Source: Parenemella sanctibonifatiensis
Lineage (GTDB): Bacteria; Actinomycetota; Actinomycetes; Propionibacteriales; Propionibacteriaceae
Reading direction: 5' to 3'
Assembly: GCF_002250565.1 (NCBI RefSeq)
Contig: NZ_NMVJ01000007.1
Coordinates: 213,713-277,712 of the forward strand
Length of the DNA stretch: 64,000 nt
Part shown: piece by piece, positions 48,846 through 56,879 of the stretch
How positions within the stretch are numbered: position 1 is the first letter of the stretch
How the letters are laid out: each line of letters opens with the position of its first letter
Notes under the pieces: generated by a model
What the model was told of the DNA's origin: nothing
The model's input: only the letters and a program-made list of their open reading frames with translations
Databases searched by the model: none
Made by a program: the position numbers and the translations under genes

Positions 48846-49343
48846 CTATGGCTTGGGGCTGGAGGAGATCTCCCAATTCATCTCCTTCAGGGCGTCCCCG
48901 ACGTCGGTGCGGTCCTGAAACCCGGTCTGCGAGTCCCCACAACCGTCGTCCGGCACATCCCACCAGATCGGTTCACCCTCGACCGGATAGAGATAGACGA
49001 CATAGCGGGTCTGCGGTCCGGTGAGTGCACAGCCGACAACTGGCGCCGGACGTTCGGACAGGTCCGCGTACAAGCCCTGTAGCAGCTCCACATCGGTAGT
49101 GAATCGCTCCACCACCTGACCGCTGTCCCACTGCCAGTCACACCAGGTGACGCCGGTGAAGACGAAGTCGTCATCCAACTCCACGCGGGGTGAGCCCGAG
49201 GAGTAGTACTCCCCCACCGTCGTGGGGCAGAGGTCGGCGACCTGATCGGCTGGGGGCCCGGCCGGCGTACGTGTCTCGGCGCAGGCTGACGAGACGAGCA
49301 GGGCTGCCGCGGCCGCGGCGAGGAACATGTATTGAGGGCGCAT
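48846..49343 (-). CDS. Secreted lipoprotein, DUF3558-like
   Basis: A 165-aa lipoprotein with the signal AAAAAALLVSSACAETR (lipobox Cys at about 21). The mature part has four further Cys, in ADLCPTTVG, TWCDWQWD, VGCALTG and DGCGDSQ, and an ERFTTDVELLQGLY helix. The pattern is reminiscent of DUF3558 lipoproteins. Its ATG lies two bases after the stop of the small secreted protein gene upstream, so the two are co-expressed. Confidence 0.72.
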   Translation of the reverse strand: MRPQYMFLAAAAAALLVSSACAETRTPAGPPADQVADLCPTTVGEYYSSGSPRVELDDDFVFTGVTWCDWQWDSGQVVERFTTDVELLQGLYADLSERPAPVVGCALTGPQTRYVVYLYPVEGEPIWWDVPDDGCGDSQTGFQDRTDVGDALKEMNWEISSSPKP

Positions 49344-49345
49344 GA

Positions 49346-49507
49346 TCAGCCTGTGGACGCCGCAGCTGGGTCCGCTTGCTCGATCTTTGAGAAGTCCAAC
49401 TGAAAGGGTTTCGGCGCTGCGTGCGCAGCCGAGCTTGAGCCATAACTAAGGAGGGGCGCGCAAACAATCAGGGCAACTCCTCGGACGCCACTTCTTTGCC
49501 AGTCCAT
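49346..49507 (-). CDS. Small secreted peptide precursor (53 aa)
   Basis: The ATG at 49507 has GGAGG five bases upstream. Residues 1-30 form a clear signal peptide (MDWQRSGVRGVALIVCAPLL, then a stretch ending AAHA). The mature peptide would be about 23 residues, beginning APKPFQLDFSKIEQ. The stop is two bases before the lipoprotein start. It could be a genuine short exported peptide, or the remnant of a longer protein truncated by a stop; I cannot tell which. The local sequence is less GC-rich than its surroundings. Confidence 0.55.
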   Translation of the reverse strand: MDWQRSGVRGVALIVCAPLLSYGSSSAAHAAPKPFQLDFSKIEQADPAAASTG

Positions 49508-49601
49508 CGGACCTCCAAGGGCGTGGCCCACCCCCAATGGTGCGCCTGATGTATACGGTAATCCACAAGCCGGCCAGCGGCAATGGCAAGGAGCGAAATC
49601 T

Positions 49602-50120
49602 TCAGCCCCGCACCATCCGCAGGTCGTCCCAGCCCTCCATGCCGCCGGTCAGGGGCTTGCGTACGCCGTCGAGCTCGAAGCCGTGTCGGCGATAGAAGGC
49701 CAGGGCACGCTCGTTGCGCTCCAGCACCCACAGGTACGCCGGGGCGTCGCCGATGGCCATCTCGATCAGCCGGTCCGCGATCCCGGAGCCCTGGGCGAGC
49801 TGGCGCAGATACATCAGGTCCAGCAGCAGCGGGGTCGGTGCGTTCTTCTCCTCGCTGACCGCGGCGTGGGCGACGCCGACGATCGGGCGCAGCCCGTCCG
49901 GCTCCGGCTCGGCCTCGTGGTCGACGACGATCCAGAAGTACTCACCCAGTTGGGAACGCAGGTCCCAGCCCTCGGCCTGCTGCGGTGTACGGGCGTCCTT
50001 CATGTCGAAGACCGCGTCGGCGAAGGGATAGGTTTCCCGCCAGCAGGCGGCCACCGTACGCGCGGCGGGCAGCAGCTCCTCGGGGGCGGCCTGCTTGATC
50101 CGGAAGCGACCAGTCGCCAC
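49602..50120 (-). CDS. GNAT-family N-acetyltransferase
   Basis: A 172-aa acetyltransferase. I use the GTG at 50120, one base after the stop of the alkylglycerone-phosphate synthase gene; the longer frame runs backward into that gene. The acetyl-CoA loop is LRQLAQGSGIADRLIEMAIG and the final strand-helix is ERNERALAFYRRHGFELDGVRK. It is the last gene of the lipid operon. Its acceptor is unknown. Confidence 0.85.
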   Translation of the reverse strand: MATGRFRIKQAAPEELLPAARTVAACWRETYPFADAVFDMKDARTPQQAEGWDLRSQLGEYFWIVVDHEAEPEPDGLRPIVGVAHAAVSEEKNAPTPLLLDLMYLRQLAQGSGIADRLIEMAIGDAPAYLWVLERNERALAFYRRHGFELDGVRKPLTGGMEGWDDLRMVRG

Positions 50121-50121
50121 G

Positions 50122-51843
50122 TCAGCCCTCGTCGGTGGCCGCGGGCTGCTTCGAATTCGAGCTGATGCCGGGCTGGCCGTCGTGGATGATCTTGCCCGGG
50201 TTGAAGTTGCGGCCCGGGTCGACCGCACCGAAGAGGGAGCGCTGGATGCCGACGCCGGCCGGGGAGATGTCCTGTTCCATCCAGGGCGAGTGTTCCTCGC
50301 CGACGCCGTGGTGGTGGGAGACGGTGCCGTTGTTGTCGACGAAGGCCTGCTGCACGGCCCGCTTGACCGCGTCGTACTTGTCGATTGCCTCGTCGGAGTC
50401 GTCGGCGATGGCGAAGGTGAAGTACTGGCAGGCGCCGGAGTGATAGCTGTGCGAGAGGTGGGCCATGATGTAGCCGGCCACGCCCTGCTCGGCCATCGCG
50501 TTCTCGGCGGCGGCGATCACCGCGTCGTAGACCTGCTGGGTGCTCGACCACGGCGTGGCGGTCTCCGACACGTCGGCGACGGCGCCCCGATCCAGCAGGA
50601 AGTCGCGGATGTAGGGGGTGTCGAACTTCTTCTGGTCATAGAGGACGCCGGGGCCCTTGCCGACGCCGATGCCCCCGTGTTCGGAGACGATCCGGTTGAC
50701 CTGGGCCTTCTCGTAGCGCACATGCTGCGCCGAACCCTCGAAGCCGATGAAGGACAGGCACAGCTTCGACAGGTCCCAGCGGCGCTGCTTCAGATAGGTC
50801 ATCAGCGCCTTGGTCACCAGGTTGCTGACGCCCTTGGACTCCTTGCTGGTGGCCAGCGTGAATGCGGTCTCGCGATGGTCGGAGACCCGGGCCACGCTCG
50901 GAGCGGCGTCGGAGAAGGCGATCGCCTGCATGCAGGCCAGGCCCTGGGCGTAGGAGGGGAAGAAGTACGCCTGGATCTCGCGTACCTCCGGCACCCGGTG
51001 GATTGCCACGGTGGCCTCGGTGATGATGCCGAGTCGGCCCTCGGAGCCGAGGATCATCTCGCGCACCGACGGGCCCGACGAGGTCGCCGGCAGCGGCCGC
51101 AGCGCGACGACCTCACCGGCCGGGGTGACCATCCGCAGGCCGCGGGTGATGTCGGCGATGTCGCCGTACTTGTCGGACTGCATGCCCGAGGAACGGGTCG
51201 CGATCCAGCCGCCCAGGGTGGAGTGGTTGAAGGAGTCGGGGAAGTGGCCCAGCGTCCAGCCGCGGCGGCCCAGCTGCTCCTCCAGGTCGGGGCCCAGTGC
51301 GCCCGCCTGGATCCGTGCCAGCCCGGAATTCTCGTCGATCTCGAGGACCTTGTTGAGCAGGCCCATGTCGATCGACAGCACCGTACGCTGCTCGCCCGGC
51401 TCGGCTTCCAGCGCGCCGACGATGTTGGAGCCGCCGCCGAAGGGGATCAGCACCGCGTCGGCGGCGACGGCCGCCTCGACGATGGCGACGACCTGGTCCT
51501 CGTCGCGGGGGTAGAGGATCGCATCGGGCACCCGGCCCAGCTCGCCGCGCCGGACGCGTACCAGGTCGCGTACGCCCTTGCCGTAGGCGTGGACGACCCG
51601 CTCCAGGTCCTCGGTGACGACCTGTTCCTCGCTCAGTGCCGCGACCAGAGTGGCGCGCAGGTCCTCGGGCAGCTGGCTGGCGGGGACGTCGAGGTCCTCG
51701 AAGCGCGGCTCAGAGGTGGTGTGATAGATGTCGATGCCGACCTTCTCCTGGACGAAGCCGGGAAACTTGGGCTTGTTGTCCGGGTTGAAGGCAACCCCGT
51801 CGACACCCCAGCCCCACCACTTCATGTGCTTGACGCCGTTCAC
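50122..51843 (-). CDS. FAD-linked alkylglycerone-phosphate synthase-like enzyme
   Basis: A 573-aa protein of the VAO/FAD-linked oxidase family. FAD-binding phrases are LIPFGGGSNIVGAL and LGHFPDSFNHSTLGGWIATRSSGMQS. The C-terminal active-site block is NNGTVSHHHGVGEEHSPW, with the His triplet typical of AGPS. The N-terminus MKWWGWGVDGVAFNPDNKP also matches AGPS proteins. The enzyme swaps the acyl chain of acyl-DHAP for a fatty alcohol, the step that makes ether lipids. Its ATG overlaps the acyltransferase stop. Confidence 0.9.
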   Translation of the reverse strand: MNGVKHMKWWGWGVDGVAFNPDNKPKFPGFVQEKVGIDIYHTTSEPRFEDLDVPASQLPEDLRATLVAALSEEQVVTEDLERVVHAYGKGVRDLVRVRRGELGRVPDAILYPRDEDQVVAIVEAAVAADAVLIPFGGGSNIVGALEAEPGEQRTVLSIDMGLLNKVLEIDENSGLARIQAGALGPDLEEQLGRRGWTLGHFPDSFNHSTLGGWIATRSSGMQSDKYGDIADITRGLRMVTPAGEVVALRPLPATSSGPSVREMILGSEGRLGIITEATVAIHRVPEVREIQAYFFPSYAQGLACMQAIAFSDAAPSVARVSDHRETAFTLATSKESKGVSNLVTKALMTYLKQRRWDLSKLCLSFIGFEGSAQHVRYEKAQVNRIVSEHGGIGVGKGPGVLYDQKKFDTPYIRDFLLDRGAVADVSETATPWSSTQQVYDAVIAAAENAMAEQGVAGYIMAHLSHSYHSGACQYFTFAIADDSDEAIDKYDAVKRAVQQAFVDNNGTVSHHHGVGEEHSPWMEQDISPAGVGIQRSLFGAVDPGRNFNPGKIIHDGQPGISSNSKQPAATDEG

Positions 51844-52922
51844 TGCTGCTCCTTGTCCGCTGTGGAGGACTGGTCGGCGGAGGCGCCGCGGCGCTTCTTC
51901 CGCTTCGTTGCGGCGTTGTCCTTGGCTTGCTGGACCCGCCGGTCGAACTGTTCCTTGGCCTCGGCGCTGCTGCGCTGGGCGGCCTGTTTGATCTGGTCAC
52001 TGATGCCGGTCATGCGTACGCTGAGCCGTTCGGCGGCCTCCCGGCTGGCCTGTTCGAACTCGGCGAACCGTTCCTCGGCCTTGGTCCGAGGCCGGTCCTC
52101 CGCATCCTTGGCGCGGCGCGGTTCCTTGGTGGGGACGGGCAGGTCGCGGTCCAGCACCTCGCCGGTGAGGTCGTCACCGAAGGAGGGGGTGAGGACGCCG
52201 CCGGAGCTGCGGATCGCGCGATGCATGGTGTATTCGGACAGCGTCGGCTTGCCGACCGCCTTGGCGACGGTGTCGTGCTGCTCGGTGATGGCCTGCCGGA
52301 TCCGCTCGGTGAAGGCGCGGGCATTTTCGCCGGTCTTGGCCGACATCGGCAGGCCGAAGACGACGTGCACGGTGGGGCGGCCGCGGCGCGGCAGCGAATT
52401 GCCTGACGGCATGGCCTCCCAGGCGCCGACCAGGGCGACCGGCAGGATCGGGGCGTTGTGGCTGATCGACAGGGCGGCGGCACCCGGCTTGAAGGTGCCC
52501 GGGGCGCCGTCGCGGGAGCGGGTGCCCTCAGGGAAGACGAGGATCGGTACGCCGTCGGCGAGCAGCTGGCCCGACAGGCCGCGGTGCTTCTTGGCGGCGC
52601 CGCCGCGCTCGATCGGGTAGGCGTTGAAGAACAGGCTGGTCGGGGCGGCCTTGTACCACTTGTCAAAGAAGTAGTCCGCTGCCACGCCCGTGGCCAGGTA
52701 GCGGGAGAGCCGATTCGGCAGGGCCTGGGTGATGAGGGGGGCGTCGAGGTGGCTGGAGTGGTTGGCGACCACGATGAAGGGGGCCTCGAGATGGGTGAGG
52801 TTTTCCTTGCCGTGCACCTGCACCTTGGTGCTGACGCCGATCGCCGGCTTCAGGGTGAGCCGTTGGGCGACGTAGCGCGCACCGCCGAAGGTGCGCGACT
52901 TGTACCGCTTCCGAGAACTCAC
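51840..52922 (-). CDS. plsC: 1-acylglycerol-3-phosphate acyltransferase (PlsC family) with long tail
   Basis: A 360-aa protein. The catalytic motif is VVANHSSHLDAPLI (HxxxxD), followed by the phosphate-binding FPEGTRSRDG. The first ~250 residues match PlsC; the remaining ~110 are a charged, helical tail (AEERFAEFEQASREAAERL) ending in KRKKRRG, unusual for the family. The start is a GTG at 52922, eight bases after TATAGA. It lies between the SDR gene and the alkylglycerone-phosphate synthase gene. Confidence 0.88.
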   Translation of the reverse strand: MSSRKRYKSRTFGGARYVAQRLTLKPAIGVSTKVQVHGKENLTHLEAPFIVVANHSSHLDAPLITQALPNRLSRYLATGVAADYFFDKWYKAAPTSLFFNAYPIERGGAAKKHRGLSGQLLADGVPILVFPEGTRSRDGAPGTFKPGAAALSISHNAPILPVALVGAWEAMPSGNSLPRRGRPTVHVVFGLPMSAKTGENARAFTERIRQAITEQHDTVAKAVGKPTLSEYTMHRAIRSSGGVLTPSFGDDLTGEVLDRDLPVPTKEPRRAKDAEDRPRTKAEERFAEFEQASREAAERLSVRMTGISDQIKQAAQRSSAEAKEQFDRRVQQAKDNAATKRKKRRGASADQSSTADKEQQ

Positions 52923-52931
52923 GGCTGCACT

Positions 52932-53762
52932 CTATAGCCCGGCCGCGTCGGGCACGGTGCTGCCCGGCGCCGATTCGTCGCGGGTGGACTGTGCCTTCTT
53001 TCGGCTGCCGCTCAGCAGCCGGGAGAAAAACCGTACGGTCCCGCGCGGAACGTGCCGACCCAGCTCCACCGCGAAGCGCCACCGCTTGGTCGGGACCGAG
53101 ATCACCTTGCCCCGGGCGGTGTCGGCGAGCGCCTCGCGTACCAGCCGGTCGACCGGGATCCAGACCGGCTCGGGGATCGGGCCGGCGGTGATGTTGGCGC
53201 GTTCGTGGAATTCGGTGTGGACCCAGCCGGGGCACAGCGCAGTGGCCGTGACCCCGGTGCCGTGCAGCTCCACCGACAGGCCCTCGGTGTAGACCAGACA
53301 CCACGCCTTCACGGCCGAATAGTTGCCGGTCGTGATGTACGCCGAGGAGGAGGCGACATTGAGGATCGCGCCGCGGCCCCGGGAGACCATCTGACGGCCG
53401 GCGGCGCTGGCGAGCACGTGGACGGCCAGACACATCACGTCCAGGGCGCGCTCCTGAATGGTGAAGTCCTTGTCGAGGAGCTTGGCGTGCAGGCCAAAGC
53501 CGGCGTTGTTGACGAGCAGGTCGATGGGCGCGTCGGCGGACTCGCAGCGTTCGGCAACCCGCAGCAGGTCGTCCCGGTCGGCGAGGTCGGCACGCAGCAC
53601 CTCGACCTCGACGCCGTGTTCGCGGCGCAACTCCTCGGCCCTGGCGGTGAGGCGGGCCTCATCGCGGGCGACCATGACCAGATGGGTGCCCGCGATGGCG
53701 AGCTGTCGGCAGAACTCGGCGCCGATGCCGGCAGTTGCTCCAGTGACCAATGCACGTCCCAT
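52932..53762 (-). CDS. Short-chain dehydrogenase/reductase, first gene of the ether-lipid operon
   Basis: A 276-aa classical SDR from the ATG at 53762. The cofactor loop is VTGATAGIGAEF, followed by NNAGFG, the catalytic Ser in NVASSSAY, and the YxxxK in GNYSAVKAW. The C-terminal part is basic with a hydrophobic helix (RFFSRLLSGSRKKAQ), suggesting membrane contact. In this setting it could reduce alkyl- or acyl-dihydroxyacetone phosphate, the step that follows AGPS; this is an inference from position. Confidence 0.88.
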   Translation of the reverse strand: MGRALVTGATAGIGAEFCRQLAIAGTHLVMVARDEARLTARAEELRREHGVEVEVLRADLADRDDLLRVAERCESADAPIDLLVNNAGFGLHAKLLDKDFTIQERALDVMCLAVHVLASAAGRQMVSRGRGAILNVASSSAYITTGNYSAVKAWCLVYTEGLSVELHGTGVTATALCPGWVHTEFHERANITAGPIPEPVWIPVDRLVREALADTARGKVISVPTKRWRFAVELGRHVPRGTVRFFSRLLSGSRKKAQSTRDESAPGSTVPDAAGL

Positions 53763-53769
53763 GGAAGCA

Positions 53770-53775
53770 ACCCTA
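53770..53775 (-). promoter_or_regulatory. Leaderless-type -10 box (TAGGGT) for the SDR gene
   Basis: TAGGGT on the minus strand is followed by seven bases and the ATG at 53762. It should drive the four-gene lipid operon. Confidence 0.6.
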
Positions 53776-53840
53776 GCGGCCCCACGTACGCCGGTTGGGC
53801 GGTCCACATTGGGGTCTGTCGGAGGGAGGGCTGGGGCGGG

Positions 53841-56738
53841 TCAGGGCGTTGTCGTGGTGAGGGTGCCTCCTTGGAATTGTTGGGTGTGGGTGGTTCCGGT
53901 GGTGTGTTGGTCTTGGGTGGGGTAGCCGTAGCGGCCGTTTTCGGCGTTTGCGGCGTGGTATTGCTGGAGGATTCCGGTGGCGATGATGGGGTGGGCGCCG
54001 GTGGATGCGGTCCAGTGGATGGTGCGGGGGTGGGGTGTTCCGGGTGTGGTGAGGAAGTTTTGTTTGCATCCGTTGTTGGGGAGGCCGCAGATTTCGTCGC
54101 TGGTGGGGTAGCCGAGGACGTTGGTCCAGGTGGGGTTGGAGCGGTATTTGGTGCGGATGGTGCCGCGCATGTAGTAGGGGTGTGGTGCGCCTGGGGTCCA
54201 GTAGAGGGTGCCGTCGCCGTGGAAGTCTTGTTGGCATCGGCCGTCGGTGTAGCAGGTTTCGTCGGTGGTGGGGTAGCTGAGCCAGCTGTTTTCCCAGCCG
54301 AGGTCGGCCCAGCGTTGTTTGATGAGGCCTCTGATCAGGTAGGAGGTGGCGGCGTGGGGGTTGTAGTAGAGGGATCCGCCGGTTTCGAAGTGTTGGTAGC
54401 AGCCGCCTGCGGTGATGGTGCAGTTTTCGGCCATGGTGGGGTAGCCGAGTTCGCCGCCGACGAGGCGGTATTTGTCCCAGTTTCGGCCGTGGACGGGGTA
54501 GGTGCCTGAGGGGGAGTTGTAGATGGCGCCGTGTTCGAAGGTTTGTTGGCAGTGGGTGGTGTTGAGGCAGCCGGGGTCGGTGGTGGGGTAGCCGAGGGTG
54601 CCGCGTTCGGCGTTGGTGTTGGCCCAGAGGTCGTTGATGGGGCCGGTGAGGGTGTAGTAGGCGTTGATGCCGTTGTTGGGTGTCCAAGTGATGGTGCCGT
54701 GTTCGAAGGTGGTGAGGCAGCCGCCGTCGGTGAGGCCGCAGGTTTCGCTGGTGGTGGGGTAGCCCAGTTGTCCGGTTTCGTAGCCGGTGGTGGCGTATTT
54801 GTCGAGGATGTAGCCGCGGGTCCAGTGGGCTCCGGTGGTGGGGCTCCAGTACATGATGGTGCGTTCGGTGGAGAAGTGTTGGTAGCAGCCGCCGTTGGTG
54901 AGGCCGCAGACGGGGTCGGTGGTGGGGTAGCCGAGTGGGCCGGTGGCGCCGCCGGCTTGGGTCCAGCGGGTGGCGATGTCGTCGCGGATGTGGTGGGTGC
55001 CGTGGTTGCTGGTGGTGATGTGGGCTTGGTGGTGGGTGAAGGCCTGTTGGCATCCGTTGGCTGGCAGGCCGCATTGGGTGGTGGTGGTGGGTGGGCCCAT
55101 CCAGCCTGCGGCGCCGCCTTGGTTGAGCCAGTGGGTGTGGATGGCGGTGTTGTTGATGCGGGGGCTGGGGTGGATCGTGAGTGGGAGGGACCGGCTCCCG
55201 GTGGTGTCGGTGGCGGTGATGGTGATGGGGCCGGTGGTGTTTGCCGGTGGGGTGATGGTGAATGCGCCGTTGGTGTCGGGGCCGGTGACGGGGATCGGGG
55301 TGTGGTTGTGGCTGGCGGTGAGGGTGAGTCCCGGGGTGGGGGTGATGTGGCCGTGGATGGGTTGGTCGGGGGTGGTGAGGACGTGGCCGGGGCCGGCGTC
55401 TTGGGCGTCGTTGATGGTTGGGCTGGGCACCCAGGTGGTGAGGGTGCCGCCGGGGCCGTGGTCGGTGAGGGCGTTGATCGGCACGATGATGGCGCTGGTG
55501 TGGTCGCCGGCGCTGAGGATGCCGGCGGCGTAGTTCCCGATGACCACGGGTGCGCCGGAGTCTCCGTCGGTGAGGGTGAGTCCGGTGACTTCGAATCCTT
55601 CGACGGCGCGGTATTGGCCGGGGTTGGTGGGGGCGGGCAGGAAGTAGGAGCCGGTGGAGATGACGGTGCCGCAGCTCCAGCCTGATGCTGCGCCTCGGGT
55701 GCAGGCGGTTGCGCCGATGGGGGCGGGGGTGGCGCCTTGGATGTGGATGTCGGTGGCGCCGTCGCCGGGGACCAGGCCCGGGGTGGTGGTGTTGGGGTCG
55801 AGGTCGGTGATGAGGGCGAGGTCGGTGCCGGTCAGGTCGATGAAGTCGGTGGGGGTGTTGCCGGGGCCGCCGAACTGGTTCCAGGTCACTCGGCCCAGGG
55901 GTTGGGTGGGGGTGTGGGGTTGCTGGGTGATTTCGGCGTCGGGGTTGAGGCCGTCGTTGGTGCAGTGTCCGGCGGTGAGTACGCCGTCGCCTTGCGGGGC
56001 GGTGATGGAGAAGGCGGTGGTGCACCAGCGGGGTGTGGTGTTGACTCCGGCCAGTCGCAGCGCCCGCCCTGGGGTGGCATCGGCGTGACGGATGCCTCGG
56101 TCGGTGGGGTCGGTGAGGGTGAGGCGGTGTTCGGCGGCGAAGTCGGCGGGGGTGAGGTCGTGGCCGGGGCGGAGTTGGTCGGGGTTGCTGACCCGGATCG
56201 TGATGGTGTCGGCGGTGGTGGCGAATCCTTGGAGGCCTTGATCGCCGACCTGGTCGAGGTAGGCGCGTAGTAGTGGTTCGAGGGCGGGAAGGTCGGTCGC
56301 TTCGGTGGGGATGTCGGTGTTGATCTGGCTGGGGTCATTGACCAGGACCACGGGCTCGCCCTCACGCAGCACCACGGCCCGGTAGCCGTCGTGGTCGGTG
56401 GCGGCGTCGATGGCTTGGGCCTGGTGGCCGCTCGCCTCGCCGGCGTCGATGAAATCGTCGGGGGTGGTGTCGGTCGTTCGCAGCGCGTCGTGGAGGCTGG
56501 GGTGTTGGGGTTCGACGTCGTCGGGCTGCGGCGCGGCGCTGCGCTGTGGGGCTGTCGGGGAGGGTGCAGGGGTGGGCTGTGGTGGCGTTCGCGGTGTCAT
56601 CTGGGCCGGCGGGCTCGGCGTGGGATCGGCTGGGGGTGGGGTCTGTGCGGTGGCGGTGCCGAGGAGTCCGGGGGCGAGGGACGTGGTGAGGACGACGGCG
56701 GTGAGGGTCGCGAGGATGCGGCGCGGGCGGTGCTTCAT
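53841..56738 (-). CDS. Secreted chymotrypsin-like protease with eight LGFP-type repeats
   Basis: A 965-aa protein with GGGGAG before the ATG at 56738. It has a signal peptide (ending LLGTATAQ), a Pro/Thr-rich linker, a pro-region of about 130 residues (to HADATPGRAL), then an S1 protease domain with LTAGHCTND, TDLALITDLD and LTDGDSGAPVVIG as His, Asp and Ser. After an immunoglobulin-like stretch come eight repeats of the LGFP type, each near LGYPTTDPVCGLTNGGC and most with a Cys pair. LGFP repeats bind the actinobacterial wall. Thr is very common. It is divergent from the RHS gene and may process it. Confidence 0.88.
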   Translation of the reverse strand: MKHRPRRILATLTAVVLTTSLAPGLLGTATAQTPPPADPTPSPPAQMTPRTPPQPTPAPSPTAPQRSAAPQPDDVEPQHPSLHDALRTTDTTPDDFIDAGEASGHQAQAIDAATDHDGYRAVVLREGEPVVLVNDPSQINTDIPTEATDLPALEPLLRAYLDQVGDQGLQGFATTADTITIRVSNPDQLRPGHDLTPADFAAEHRLTLTDPTDRGIRHADATPGRALRLAGVNTTPRWCTTAFSITAPQGDGVLTAGHCTNDGLNPDAEITQQPHTPTQPLGRVTWNQFGGPGNTPTDFIDLTGTDLALITDLDPNTTTPGLVPGDGATDIHIQGATPAPIGATACTRGAASGWSCGTVISTGSYFLPAPTNPGQYRAVEGFEVTGLTLTDGDSGAPVVIGNYAAGILSAGDHTSAIIVPINALTDHGPGGTLTTWVPSPTINDAQDAGPGHVLTTPDQPIHGHITPTPGLTLTASHNHTPIPVTGPDTNGAFTITPPANTTGPITITATDTTGSRSLPLTIHPSPRINNTAIHTHWLNQGGAAGWMGPPTTTTQCGLPANGCQQAFTHHQAHITTSNHGTHHIRDDIATRWTQAGGATGPLGYPTTDPVCGLTNGGCYQHFSTERTIMYWSPTTGAHWTRGYILDKYATTGYETGQLGYPTTSETCGLTDGGCLTTFEHGTITWTPNNGINAYYTLTGPINDLWANTNAERGTLGYPTTDPGCLNTTHCQQTFEHGAIYNSPSGTYPVHGRNWDKYRLVGGELGYPTMAENCTITAGGCYQHFETGGSLYYNPHAATSYLIRGLIKQRWADLGWENSWLSYPTTDETCYTDGRCQQDFHGDGTLYWTPGAPHPYYMRGTIRTKYRSNPTWTNVLGYPTSDEICGLPNNGCKQNFLTTPGTPHPRTIHWTASTGAHPIIATGILQQYHAANAENGRYGYPTQDQHTTGTTHTQQFQGGTLTTTTP

Positions 56739-56753
56739 GGGTGCTCCCCGGTG

Positions 56754-56831
56754 TGAGTCAGTGACGATGCGACATTGCGGAAACCAATTGCGGCCATCCT
56801 CTTGCGCGATGCGGTAGTGAGTCAATAGGTT
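56754..56831. promoter_or_regulatory. Shared promoter region with two TGAGTCA sites
   Basis: TGAGTCA occurs at 56754-56760, just ahead of the protease ribosome site, and at 56818-56824. The second copy lies between TTGCGC (56802) and TAGGTT (56826-56831), a plausible -35/-10 pair for the RHS gene with an 18-base spacer. TGAGTCA reads TGACTCA on the other strand, so it can act as a symmetric binding site for both genes. Confidence 0.5.
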
Positions 56832-56879
56832 TCGTCTTGTCGCGGACGTTGGAGTGCCGCCTGTCTGGTCGGGGGATTC

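Noticed and set aside
53900-54950. Regular repeats that might suggest a CRISPR array
   Set aside because: They are in-frame protein repeats (LGFP type) of about 150-190 bases that vary in sequence, with no constant direct repeat and spacer pattern.
54531-56270. Several + strand frames rich in Gly and Val
   Set aside because: They are mirrors of the Thr/Pro-rich secreted protease on the minus strand.
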